Shown: positions 8,554 to 16,996 of the stretch, piece by piece
Layout of the letters: each line of letters begins with the position of its first letter
How positions within the stretch are numbered: position 1 is the first letter of the stretch
Assembly: GCF_014645835.1 (NCBI RefSeq)
Contig: NZ_BMMM01000033.1
Coordinates: 1-64,000, forward strand
DNA length: 64,000 nucleotides
Origin: Streptomyces albiflavescens
GTDB lineage: Bacteria > Actinomycetota > Actinomycetes > Streptomycetales > Streptomycetaceae
Reading direction: 5' to 3'
Translations under genes and position numbers: made by a program
Notes under the pieces: model-generated
What the model saw: the letters and a program-made list of their open reading frames with translations, nothing else
What the model was told of the DNA's origin: nothing
Database searches by the model: none

Positions 8554-9679
8554 TGGCCACGATGGCGCAGCAGCCATTCCCGCCACCTTCGCGCTCAGGT
8601 GAGCGATCAAGTTCGAGTCCGGTCTCGGACCGGAAGGCCAGATCTGCTTCCGGACGACGAACGCTGGTCAAGTCCGCGCCGTCCAGACGGGCGGCTTCCA
8701 GGCTTGCCCGCGTCAGGTCCGCCCCGGTCAGGTCCGCGTCAGTCAGATCCGCTTCCCGTAAGTCGGCCTCGTAGAGGTCGCTGCTTCGCAGATCTGCGTT
8801 CATCAGGAGGGTAGATTTCAGCACGGCCGAGTTGAGCCCAGTGTTGGACAGCTTCGCCTTGGTCATGTTTGCGCCATTGAGAACCGCCCTGCCCAGATTC
8901 GCCTCGGCCAGGTTGGCACCCGTCAGATTCCCCTGTCTCAGCGAGGCGAGGCGGAGGTCCGCACCGGACAGATCTGCGCCCTCCAAGTTGCAGTTGGGCA
9001 GATCCGCTTCGCCGAGGTTTGCTTCAGCCAGATCGACTCCTCGGAGATCGGCGTTTGCCAGATGGATGCCTCTGAGGTTGATGGTGCTGTCACCGTCTTG
9101 GGAGGGGTCGCGATGACCGAGCGCGGAGAGTGCTGCCTGAACGTCGGGGGCCTTCTCAGCCGACAGTTTCTTGGTGGCGTGCGTGCGGATGTACCCGGAT
9201 AACGCATCGATCACCGCGGGCTGCTGCCGTGGAGCGTCCTCCATGATGCCTTGCAGGGAAAAGATGGCACCTCTGCGTATGTTCGCGGAACTGTCGCTGA
9301 GCCTCTCCAATGCCTTGTCGTACCGATCCGCGATCTGTCCCTGCTTCGAAATTGCCAGTTCTTCGGACACTTGGGTCACGGATACCCAGGTGAAAACCAA
9401 CGCGGCGACTGCCGCCAGCCCGGGGAGCATCGCCGCGACGAGGCCCACCCTGTCGCCCGATCCCCCCGCTCCCGCAGGCAGACTGACCGCTCCTCGGTCG
9501 ATTCCAGGGCCGACGTGGGCCCCGGTTCGCTGCGGTGCTCCGCGGCGGTGTCCTGGGCGACGTGCTCCTAGCGGAGCTCGGGGGCGTTGCGCGGTTCGTT
9601 GTCGCACCCGTGCTCTGCGCTCTGCGATCCGCCGAAGCTGACGGCCTCGTGCCCCTGCACGCGGTATGCCTCTGATCAT
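8540..9679 (-). CDS. Membrane-anchored pentapeptide-repeat protein
   Basis: 379-aa protein. An Arg-rich N-terminus (~1-75) is followed by one membrane segment (VGLVAAMLPGLAAVAALVFTWV, ~79-100), an alpha-helical region (KQGQIADRYDKALERL, IRRGAIFSLQGIM) and about 25 pentapeptide repeats of the A(D/N)LXX type from ~200 to 340. Repeats of this type form a right-handed quadrilateral beta-helix. The helix-plus-repeat layout resembles other actinobacterial proteins of unknown function. ATG 9679 lacks a clear RBS, so the start is uncertain; the Arg-rich stretch may be partly non-coding. Convergent with the phosphatase gene. Confidence 0.78.
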   Translation of the reverse strand: MIRGIPRAGARGRQLRRIAERRARVRQRTAQRPRAPLGARRPGHRRGAPQRTGAHVGPGIDRGAVSLPAGAGGSGDRVGLVAAMLPGLAAVAALVFTWVSVTQVSEELAISKQGQIADRYDKALERLSDSSANIRRGAIFSLQGIMEDAPRQQPAVIDALSGYIRTHATKKLSAEKAPDVQAALSALGHRDPSQDGDSTINLRGIHLANADLRGVDLAEANLGEADLPNCNLEGADLSGADLRLASLRQGNLTGANLAEANLGRAVLNGANMTKAKLSNTGLNSAVLKSTLLMNADLRSSDLYEADLREADLTDADLTGADLTRASLEAARLDGADLTSVRRPEADLAFRSETGLELDRSPEREGGGNGCCAIVAIRWR

Positions 9680-9895
9680 GGTGCTATTGGAACCGATGGT
9701 GACCGGTGGGCGTAAGTGTGACGGCGGGTTCAGCGGGCCAGGCTGTTGAGGGGCGGGCAATGCGGCAACGGAGATGATCGGCCAGGTCCACGGGCGTCCT
9801 GCATCCGGCCGCCCATCGCCCTGAGGGTGTCGGCGCGCATGACCCCGTCGGCGGTGACCATGTCGCAACCAGTGGTGGCGGACGACCGCACCGGC

Positions 9896-11380
9896 TCAAC
9901 CGACGTTCGTACAACTCCCGCCGTTCAGCGTGAAACTCCCCGGCACCGAGTTCCCGTCCTGCCAGGAGGCGAGGAAACCGACCGCGAAACCGCCCCCCGC
10001 GGTGACGGACTTGTTGTAGTCGGCAGCGGTGGCGGTCACCTGGGAGCCGTGCTGGGCGAAGGTGCCGTCCCACATCTGGGTGACGCGTTGGCCGTCGCGG
10101 AAGGTCCAGGCGATCTGCCAGGTGTCGAGGGCCTTGGCGGAGGTGACGGTGACGGTGGCCTGGAAGCCGTCCGGCCATTCGCTGTCGATCTGGTACTTCA
10201 CCTTGCACGACGACGATGCGCTCTTCGTGGGGTGCGGGGACGTGTGCGGCGTCTCGGCGGGGGACGTGGACGTGCCCTGGGGTTCGGGATCGGGGTTCGT
10301 CTCGGAGTCGGTCGTCGGGTCCGACGGTTGGGGGGAGACGAGCGAGCCCGCGGGGCGCGTGGTGGCCGAGGGCGACGAGACGCCCGGGTCCGCCACGGGC
10401 TGCCGGTCCGCCGAGTCGCCGCGCGCGGAGACGCCCTCGCCCTTGGAACCGTCGAACGGCATCAGCGAGACCGTAAGCGCCAGCGCCGACACGATGACGG
10501 CCGCGACCAGGACCCCGGTCCGGCCGATCCGGGGCCCGGCCACCTTGCCCTCGGCGAGGCCCGTGTCCACGGCCGCGTCCGTACGCCCGCCCGCAAGCCC
10601 CGCCTCGGCGGCCCGGCGTCGGCGCTCCAGATAGGCGAGGCCGCCCCAGCCGATCACTCCGCCCGCGAGCGCCGCGGGCAGCCCGCCGCCGTGCAGCCGC
10701 AGACAGGCGGCCGCCTCGGCGCAGTCGACGCACCGGGCGATATGCCGGGAGAGGTCCTCGGGTGTCTCTGCTTCGGGCGAGCGGGTGACCGCGTCGAGGA
10801 GCCGGGCGTAGCTGCGGCAGTTGGCGTCCATGGGCGTGTCGAGGTGGTTGCGATGGCACCGGTCCCTGAACAGCGCCCGCACCTGGGCGAGTTCCTCGGC
10901 CGCGGCCGCCGGGTCGAGGCCGAGCCGCCGGGCCACCGCGGGCAGCGGCAGCGACTCGACCTCGGCGAGCCACAGCAGTGCCGCGTCCGGTTCCTGCATG
11001 TCCCTGAGGCCGCGCAGCGCGAGCGGGCGGTGCAGCGGCGGCCCGGTGTAGCGGCCGGCCTTCTCGGAGTTGAGCCACAGCCGCAGGTCGGGGTCGAGTC
11101 GGTGGCCCTGCCCGTGCGCCTCCCATGCGGCGGCCGTGGTCCGAACCGCCGTCAGCAGCAAGGGAATCCGGGGCAGCCGCGGCGCTCGACGGCCGGTACT
11201 CTTCGTTCCCGAACCGACGGCGCGCGCCTCGCGGATGCCGTGGGTGAACGCTTCGGTGGCCAGCTGGGTGGCCGCGGCGGAACCGGACGTGCACAGATCG
11301 GCGTACGACAGGACCGCGTCCCAGCACTCCGAGAACAGCGCCGCCTCGGCGGCGTCCTGGGGGGTCGGCAGGTCAGGCAT
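9896..11380 (-). CDS. Sigma-like / zinc-finger anti-sigma / TM / CBM2 fusion protein
   Basis: 494 aa. Residues 1-185 resemble the helical regions of an ECF sigma factor, including a region-4-like helix-turn (LPLPAVARRLGLDPAAAAEEL). Residues ~205-235 form an anti-sigma zinc finger, H213-x3-C217-x2-C220. A membrane segment spans ~288-306, followed by a Ser/Pro/Thr-rich linker (~310-388) and a C-terminal CBM2 cellulose-binding domain (~391-494, DGFQATVTVT, WQIAWTF, paired Cys392/Cys490). The CBM would face outside. The architecture suggests surface polysaccharide sensing linked to transcription; it may have lost true sigma activity. ATG 11380 follows GGAG. Confidence 0.75.
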   Translation of the reverse strand: MPDLPTPQDAAEAALFSECWDAVLSYADLCTSGSAAATQLATEAFTHGIREARAVGSGTKSTGRRAPRLPRIPLLLTAVRTTAAAWEAHGQGHRLDPDLRLWLNSEKAGRYTGPPLHRPLALRGLRDMQEPDAALLWLAEVESLPLPAVARRLGLDPAAAAEELAQVRALFRDRCHRNHLDTPMDANCRSYARLLDAVTRSPEAETPEDLSRHIARCVDCAEAAACLRLHGGGLPAALAGGVIGWGGLAYLERRRRAAEAGLAGGRTDAAVDTGLAEGKVAGPRIGRTGVLVAAVIVSALALTVSLMPFDGSKGEGVSARGDSADRQPVADPGVSSPSATTRPAGSLVSPQPSDPTTDSETNPDPEPQGTSTSPAETPHTSPHPTKSASSSCKVKYQIDSEWPDGFQATVTVTSAKALDTWQIAWTFRDGQRVTQMWDGTFAQHGSQVTATAADYNKSVTAGGGFAVGFLASWQDGNSVPGSFTLNGGSCTNVG

Positions 11381-11915
11381 GGGGGACTCCTGCATCCGCT
11401 GCTTCCATGTGCAAAGTCATGCAAGGCCCAACTCGGATACGGGAATGGGGAGTTGGGGCCCGTCTCACGGTGGGGCCCGAGCCTTTCACGGTTTCCGCAC
11501 AACTGACAAGCGACGTATTCAAATGTTGGGGCAGGCGTTCGCATCGCACCCGGTGGTGGTGCGAAGCAACCGAACCCGCCCCGTCCCCCTACCGGTCCCT
11601 CCCGGCCCTGCCGCTCGATGGCCACGACCCGGCCGCCCGGCTCCGGGCGTCCCCAGTGTGGTACGGAAGGAAGGCCGGAAAGTATCGATCCCCAACGACT
11701 TTCACCGGACCTTCGACGCCCAGGACGGCCGCGGCGATCACCGCACAGACGCAGCCCCGCCGGCCACCCGGAGGGCGGCCGGCGGGGCCGGCGGGACAGA
11801 GGGGCTGGCGAGGCCGGCGGGACAGAGGGGCTGGCGGGACTGGCCGAAACCTCTCGAGCAGGGGGTACCCGGGTACGCCCACCGCCCTGCGCCGTCTCCG
11901 GCGACGCGGAACGGA
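11381..11915. other. Intergenic region between two minus-strand genes, with a short tandem duplication
   Basis: 535 bp upstream of the CBM2 fusion gene and downstream of the radical SAM gene. It should contain the promoter of the former. No credible gene was found on either strand. A perfect 26-bp tandem duplication lies at 11786-11837 in GC-rich low-complexity sequence. Confidence 0.5.
11786..11837. repeat. 26-bp tandem duplication
   Basis: Two adjacent 26-bp copies (11786-11811 and 11812-11837) differ only at the last base. Each begins GGCCGGCGGGACAGAGGGGC. Non-coding; probably slippage. Confidence 0.6.
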
Positions 11916-13235
11916 TTACACCTGGGACGGCTCCTGTGCGGGAAGGCTGTCCATAAAGGAGCTGACGGAGAAGACCGCGTTCCCCGGTCCGGGCGGGCCG
12001 TATCCGGGCGGGGAGGAGAGGCCGAAGTCCTCCATCGTGGAGCGGTACGCCTCCAGGAGGCGGATGTGGTACTCCAGCGGCGCGCCCTGCGGGTTGGCCT
12101 TGCCGAGCGGAGTCGTCGGCTCCGGGCACCACGTGGTGAAGCGGGGCGTGATGCCGTGCGACATGAAGAAGCGCAGCCCCTCGGTCGTCGAGGCGATGGC
12201 CTCGTCGACGGTGGTGAAGCCGAAAGGCTCGGCCATCTCCACGCCCGCCACGAAGTTGGGGATGACATTGCGCGCGCCGAAGATCTCCGCCGAGTCGAGG
12301 ATCCGCTTGTGCCACTCGTCGCGGCCGACGTAGCGCTCCTTGCCCGGGCAGTACAGCTCGAAGAGGCGCCGGTCCCACACTTCGTAGTTGGGGTGGTAGA
12401 TCTGCACCCCGTAGTCCTTGAAGCGCTGGACGTCGTCGCGCGGCAGCGCCTGGGCGACGACCTTGCCGATCCACCGCCCGGGGAAGCGCTCCTCGATGGC
12501 CTTGGCGTAGTGCCCGTAGAAGTCGGCCTCGTCGCGTCCGGCGACCGTCTTGGTGATCGCGCCGCCGGTGAGCGTGTAGGCGGTGGACGCCTTGGCGGTG
12601 TCGTACCGATCGATGATCTCGAGCGCTTCCAGGACTTCTTCGACGTCCTTCACACCGGTGTACGGCCGGCCCGCCGCCTTGTGCTGGCGCCAGTTGTGGT
12701 TGATGTCGCAGTACTGGCACTCCTCCTTGGCGCCGAAGTACTGGCAGACGCGGAAGACGGTGAGGTAGATGAGATACCCCCACTGGATCGTCGGGGCCAC
12801 CTCCATCACGGACTTCCCGTTGGAAAGCGTGTGCCGGTAGTACTCGGGCATCGGGGGCACCCCGACGTCTGAGATCCGTTTCCCGTCGAGATAGAGCCCG
12901 AGCACGCCGTCCTCGTCGGCAGCGACGCGATACGGCGAGGACGGGTTGACGCGTACGGACACCACGGTCCGCCGCAGGTCGTACGGGCCACCCGTGAGGA
13001 TGATCTCCTCGGGCGGGCGCCGCAGCGCGGCCTCGCCCAGCTCGGGAAGGGTGCCGTGGTCGAAGGAGAAGATGAAGTAGGACTTCGGCTTGACCTCACC
13101 GCTCTCATTGTCACTCAGGGCGGAGGCGTCGAAGGCCACACCCCCACGGAGCAGGTCCTCTTTGAAGACCGCTTCCCGCGGCACGTGCGGGAACCGCTCC
13201 ATCAGATCCTCGACCAGTGTGGTGCGGCTGCCCAT
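11916..13235 (-). CDS. Radical SAM protein with a CX8CX2C cluster motif
   Basis: 439-aa protein. The Fe-S motif is C164-QYFGAKEE-C173-QY-C176, so the first two cysteines are eight residues apart rather than three as in canonical CX3CX2C enzymes. The third is followed by DINHNWRQHKAAGRPY. Later motifs fit a TIM-barrel radical SAM core: TLTGGAITKT (GGE-like), QIYHPNYEVW, IPNFVAGVEMAEPFGF. The N-terminal ~150 residues include a strand-rich domain. The reaction is unknown and no peptide substrate gene or RRE partner is adjacent. ATG 13235 follows GAGGAG by 5 nt. Transcribed divergently from the alpha/beta hydrolase across a 263-bp gap. Confidence 0.8.
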   Translation of the reverse strand: MGSRTTLVEDLMERFPHVPREAVFKEDLLRGGVAFDASALSDNESGEVKPKSYFIFSFDHGTLPELGEAALRRPPEEIILTGGPYDLRRTVVSVRVNPSSPYRVAADEDGVLGLYLDGKRISDVGVPPMPEYYRHTLSNGKSVMEVAPTIQWGYLIYLTVFRVCQYFGAKEECQYCDINHNWRQHKAAGRPYTGVKDVEEVLEALEIIDRYDTAKASTAYTLTGGAITKTVAGRDEADFYGHYAKAIEERFPGRWIGKVVAQALPRDDVQRFKDYGVQIYHPNYEVWDRRLFELYCPGKERYVGRDEWHKRILDSAEIFGARNVIPNFVAGVEMAEPFGFTTVDEAIASTTEGLRFFMSHGITPRFTTWCPEPTTPLGKANPQGAPLEYHIRLLEAYRSTMEDFGLSSPPGYGPPGPGNAVFSVSSFMDSLPAQEPSQV

Positions 13236-13498
13236 CCCGTTCTCCTCGCTCCCGACCTGCTTCGTCTGACGTGCTCCACTCCTCACGGTATGCCCCCGCT
13301 CGGACATCAGCCGTGCCGGGTCCCCTCGCGCCGCGCGATGTGCGCCGGAGGGACCCTGTCCGGCGGCGGCTGAGGGTTCCCCTGGACGAAGTCTGGGGGA
13401 CGTCGACTCGGGGCGCGCCCCAGGTCGAGGTCAGCGGCAGGCGAGGGCCACGGAGAACCCTGTTGCTCCGCCCGAACGCCACTGACAGAGTCGAGGCC

Positions 13499-14353
13499 AT
13501 GCCCACCTTCTCCGCGCACGACGGGACCGAGCTGGCGTACCACGTGGTCGGCGACGGCCCTCCGGTGATCTGCCTTCCGGGCGGACCGATGCAGGACTCG
13601 GGGTACATCGAGGATCTCGGTGGCCTCTCCGCGCACCGGCAGCTGATCATGCTGGACCTTCGGGGAACCGGCCGGTCGGCGACACCGGAGGACCCCGCCT
13701 CCTACCGCTGCGACCGACTCGTCGATGACGTGGAGGCCCTGCGCGAGCACCTGGGCCTCGACCGGATGCACCTGCTCGCGCACTCCGCCGGTACGAATCT
13801 GGCCGTGCTGTACGCGGCGCGCCATCCGGAACGTGTCGGCGGGCTCGCGCTGATCACACCGAGCGTGTACGCCGTCGGCATCACGATCACGGCGGACGTC
13901 CGGCGCGCGACGGCACTGCTCCGCCGGGACGAGCCGTGGTTCCCGGCGGCCTTCGCGGCCTTGGAAGCGATCGTCGCCGGCGAGGCGACGGCCGACTCCT
14001 TCCAGGCCGTCGCCCCGTTCTGGTACGGCCGCTGGGACGAGACGGCTCGCGCGCATCGGGCAGCGGAGGACGGGCACAAGAACATGGAGGCCGCGGCTGT
14101 CTACGGCTCCGAGGGCGCCTTCGCCCCGGAGACCACCCGTGCCGCGCTCGCCCGTTTCGTGTCACCGGTCCTCGTACTGGCCGGAGAGGTCGACCTGAAT
14201 TCTCCTCCCAGCGCCGTGGCCGAACTCGCCGAGCTGTTCCCGCACTTCGAACTGGTCATTCAGCCCGGGGCCGGACACTTCCCGTGGCTGGACGACGCCG
14301 ACGGTTTCGTGGCGGCCGTCGCGGCATCGTCTTTCAGTCCGTCCGGCGTCTGA
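13499..14353 (+). CDS. Alpha/beta hydrolase (prolyl iminopeptidase-like)
   Basis: 284-aa alpha/beta-hydrolase fold protein. Motifs are oxyanion loop CLPGGPMQDS, DLRGTGRS, nucleophile elbow LLAHSAGTNLA, a late Asp in VLAGEVDLNSPP and His in GAGHFPWLDD. The DLRGTGRSATPEDPASYRCDRLVDDVE stretch resembles proline iminopeptidases, but the substrate is not determined. The start is set at ATG 13499 because upstream codons do not fit the fold; the frame is open to 13217. Confidence 0.83.
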   Translation: MPTFSAHDGTELAYHVVGDGPPVICLPGGPMQDSGYIEDLGGLSAHRQLIMLDLRGTGRSATPEDPASYRCDRLVDDVEALREHLGLDRMHLLAHSAGTNLAVLYAARHPERVGGLALITPSVYAVGITITADVRRATALLRRDEPWFPAAFAALEAIVAGEATADSFQAVAPFWYGRWDETARAHRAAEDGHKNMEAAAVYGSEGAFAPETTRAALARFVSPVLVLAGEVDLNSPPSAVAELAELFPHFELVIQPGAGHFPWLDDADGFVAAVAASSFSPSGV

Positions 14354-14363
14354 GGACAAACCC

Positions 14364-14417
14364 GTCAAGGCCGTCAAGGCCGTCAAGGCCGATCGGAGGT
14401 TTGGGGGCGGAGCCTCC
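14364..14417. repeat. Short direct repeats and weak hairpin between convergent genes
   Basis: GTCAAGGCC occurs three times in tandem (14364-14390). It is followed by GGAGG...CCTCC (14395-14399 / 14413-14417), a weak stem of a form common after streptomycete genes. The position between convergent stop codons fits a bidirectional terminator, though the stem is only 5 bp. Confidence 0.35.
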
Positions 14418-14468
14418 AAGTCGGGAGCAGGCAGGCGCGGCGGGGGCGGCGGGGGCGAAACACCCTCC

Positions 14469-15455
14469 TCACGCAGCCCGCTCCAACGCCTCCCCATCGA
14501 TGCGAAACGCCAACTCGCGCCCCGCCACGAGCCGTTCGGCCTCCCCCACCACCGTCAGACCCAGCCGAGCGACCTCATTCCCCTGCGACCCCGCAAGATG
14601 CGGGGTGATGAACGCGTTCGGCAGGTCGTAGAGCGGCGAGTCGACGGGCAACGGCTCAGGTTCGGTCACATCGAGAATCGCGCTGATCCGCCCGCTCCGC
14701 AGCTCATCGACAAGGGCGTCCTGGTCGACGAGCGCACCCCGCGAGGTGTTGATGAGGACGGATCCTGATGGCATCAGCGCGAGTTCACGCCGGCCAATCA
14801 TCCGCCGGGTCTCGGGCGTCTGGGGCGCGTGGAGGGTGACGATGTCACTCCCGCCGAGCAGGTCGTCGAGCGGCAGCAGGGTGACACCGAGCGCGGCGGC
14901 CCCGGCCTCGTCGACATACGGGTCGGCAAGGCTCACCCTCAGATCGAAGGGCCGCAGCAGCTCGATGAGCCGTCGCCCGACGCGTGACGCTCCGACGATG
15001 CCGACACGGCGCCCGAAGTTGCCGATGCCGGGGACGATCTCCCCGTAAGGGAAGGCCCGTTCGACACGCAGGCGCTCCCGGTACGCGAAGAGGTCCTTGC
15101 CGGCGAGCAGGATCATGGCGAGCGTGTACTCGGCGACAGGCAGCGCGTTCGCCCCGGCCGCCGACGACACGACGAGCCCGCGCTCCCACACCTCGGGCGT
15201 CGCGAGGCTCTTGACGGAGCCGGCGGCATGCAGCACCGCGCGCAGCTTCGGCGCCGCGTCCAGGACGGCGCCGTCGAGCGCGGGACAGCCCCAGCCGGTG
15301 ATCAGGATCTCGGTCTCGGCGAGGACATCGCGGACCCGAGGATCGGTGAAGTTCACCGCCACCAGAGCGGGATCGATGTCGACCGACTCGCGCAGCCGGG
15401 CCAGTGCCTCCGGAGGGAAGATCTGCGGCACGTTCTCGGCGGTCATGGCGAACAT
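14469..15455 (-). CDS. D-2-hydroxyacid dehydrogenase family protein
   Basis: 328 aa with the two-domain NAD-dependent D-2-hydroxyacid dehydrogenase fold. The NAD-binding motif GRRVGIVGASRVGRRLIELL is a GxGxxG variant with Ala in place of the second Gly. Substrate-domain motifs include LHAAGSVKSL, TLHAPQTPET, INTSRGALVDQDAL and DVTEPEPLP, with a C-terminal TPHLAGSQGNE carrying the catalytic His. The substrate is unknown. The frame is open far upstream, but ATG 15455 (MFAMTAENVPQIF) matches the expected start of the substrate-binding domain. Divergent from aldO across 199 bp, which may reflect shared control. Confidence 0.82.
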   Translation of the reverse strand: MFAMTAENVPQIFPPEALARLRESVDIDPALVAVNFTDPRVRDVLAETEILITGWGCPALDGAVLDAAPKLRAVLHAAGSVKSLATPEVWERGLVVSSAAGANALPVAEYTLAMILLAGKDLFAYRERLRVERAFPYGEIVPGIGNFGRRVGIVGASRVGRRLIELLRPFDLRVSLADPYVDEAGAAALGVTLLPLDDLLGGSDIVTLHAPQTPETRRMIGRRELALMPSGSVLINTSRGALVDQDALVDELRSGRISAILDVTEPEPLPVDSPLYDLPNAFITPHLAGSQGNEVARLGLTVVGEAERLVAGRELAFRIDGEALERAA

Positions 15456-15654
15456 CGCCAGTGGACGCTCGGGCAAAGAGGTGACCTTCCGGCTCGGTTC
15501 CTTCGGCGACAGCAAACGCTCTCTACCGTAGGTGTCGCCGCGTGAGAGGGTCAATGGACGGGCCGGTGGGGTGGGCCTTCCGGCGCGGTACCGTCCCCCG
15601 GTGGCCGTCGAAAACCGGCCGCGGACGGCGACTTCCCGGGGAGGGACGACAGGG

Positions 15655-16905
15655 ATGACCAAGACCCTGACCAACTGGGCCGGCAACATCACGTACACGG
15701 CCAAGGAACTGCACCGGCCCCACTCGCTCGACGCGCTCCGAGCGCTGGTCGCGGAGAGCGCCCGGGTGCGGGTGCTGGGCAGCGGCCACTCCTTCAACGA
15801 GATCGCCGAGCCGGGCGCCGACGGCATGCTGCTCTCGCTGACCGGTCTGCCACCCGCCGTGGACGTCGACACGACGGCCCGTACGGTACGGGTCTCAGGC
15901 GGCGTCCGGTACGCCGAACTCGCCCGCCGGGTGCACGAGCACGGGTTCGCGCTGCACAACATGGCGTCCCTCCCGCACATCTCCGTGGCCGGCTCGGTGG
16001 CGACCGGTACGCATGGCTCGGGGGTGAAGAACGGCTCGCTGGCCTCCGCCGTACGCGAGGTCGAGCTCGTCACGGCGGACGGCTCGATGGTGACGATCGG
16101 GCGCGGCGACGAGCGCTTCGACGGAGCCGTGACGTCGCTGGGCGCGCTCGGTGTCGTCACCGCGCTCACTCTGGACCTGGAGCCGGACTTCGAGGTGAGC
16201 CAGCATGTCTTCACCGAACTCCCCCTGGCGGGACTGGACTTCGAGACGGTCGCGGCGGCGGCGTACAGCGTGAGTCTGTTCACCGACTGGGGGCGGCCGG
16301 GCTTTCGTCACGTGTGGCTCAAGCGGCGCACCGACCAACCGCTCACGGACTTCCCGTGGGCCGCGCCGGCGACCGAGGCGATGCACCCGGTGCCGGGGAT
16401 GCCCGCGCGCAACTGCACCGAACAGTTCGGCGTTCCGGGCCCCTGGCACGAGCGACTCCCCCATTTCCGGGCCGAGTTCACGCCCAGCAGCGGGGCCGAG
16501 CTCCAATCCGAGTATCTGCTGCCGCGCTCGGACGCCCTGGCCGCGCTGCGGGCCCTCGACGAGATCCGTGGAACCATCGCGCCGGTGCTGCAGATCTGTG
16601 AGGTGCGGACCGTGGCCGCCGACCGCCAGTGGCTGAGCCCGGCGTACGGGCGGGATACGGTTGCCCTGCACTTCACATGGGTCGAGGACACCGAGGCCGT
16701 ACTGCCGGTGGTGCGGCGGGTCGAGGAGGCACTGGAGCCGTTCGATCCCCGGCCGCACTGGGGCAAGGTGTTCACGGTGCCGCCTGCGGTGCTGCGCGGC
16801 CGGTATCCGCGGCTTGGCGAGTTCAGGACACTGGTGGAATCGCTCGACCCGGCGGGCACGTTCACCAACGCCTTCGCGAGGGACTTTCTCCACCCCCTTT
16901 CCTAA
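15655..16905 (+). CDS. aldO: Alditol oxidase (VAO-family flavoprotein)
   Basis: 416 aa, very close along its whole length to the Streptomyces alditol oxidase AldO as I remember it. It starts TNWAGNITYTAKEL and carries the covalent-FAD motif VLGSGHSFNEIAEPG, where His45 corresponds to the flavin-linking His46 of AldO. PHISVAGSVATGTHGSG is the second FAD-binding loop, and HWGKVF near the C-terminus is part of the active site. It oxidises the terminal hydroxyl of polyols such as xylitol and sorbitol, producing H2O2. ATG 15655 gives the canonical N-terminus. Its stop is immediately followed by the shared motif upstream of the ROK gene. Confidence 0.92.
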   Translation: MTKTLTNWAGNITYTAKELHRPHSLDALRALVAESARVRVLGSGHSFNEIAEPGADGMLLSLTGLPPAVDVDTTARTVRVSGGVRYAELARRVHEHGFALHNMASLPHISVAGSVATGTHGSGVKNGSLASAVREVELVTADGSMVTIGRGDERFDGAVTSLGALGVVTALTLDLEPDFEVSQHVFTELPLAGLDFETVAAAAYSVSLFTDWGRPGFRHVWLKRRTDQPLTDFPWAAPATEAMHPVPGMPARNCTEQFGVPGPWHERLPHFRAEFTPSSGAELQSEYLLPRSDALAALRALDEIRGTIAPVLQICEVRTVAADRQWLSPAYGRDTVALHFTWVEDTEAVLPVVRRVEEALEPFDPRPHWGKVFTVPPAVLRGRYPRLGEFRTLVESLDPAGTFTNAFARDFLHPLS

Positions 16906-16917
16906 CCCCTTGTCGAA
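16904..16917 (+). promoter_or_regulatory. Motif AACCCCTTGTCGAA upstream of the ROK gene
   Basis: This 14-mer overlaps the aldO stop codon and lies 93 nt before the ROK start. It recurs with one change (AACCCCTTGCCGAA) at 18333-18346, 90 nt before the solute-binding protein gene. It may be a common operator or a shared -35 element (TTGTCG/TTGCCG). Confidence 0.45.
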
Positions 16918-16996
16918 ATTCCCTCACAGGCCATAGCCTTTTCCGGCGCCGGGGCCGAGCGGTCCCGGCATGACCTGGAGGGGCCGGGGGAGTGCA

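Noticed and set aside
9702..9895. Possible small minus-strand ORF beginning MVTADGVMRADTLRAMG
   Set aside because: 44 codons, no RBS and no match I can name; left as intergenic.
9746..11506. 586-codon plus-strand open frame
   Set aside because: Antisense to the CBM2 fusion gene, whose zinc finger, TM and CBM motifs make it the true frame.
11916..13235. RiPP biosynthetic cluster around the radical SAM gene
   Set aside because: No precursor peptide, RRE protein, peptidase or transporter adjacent; neighbours are unrelated.
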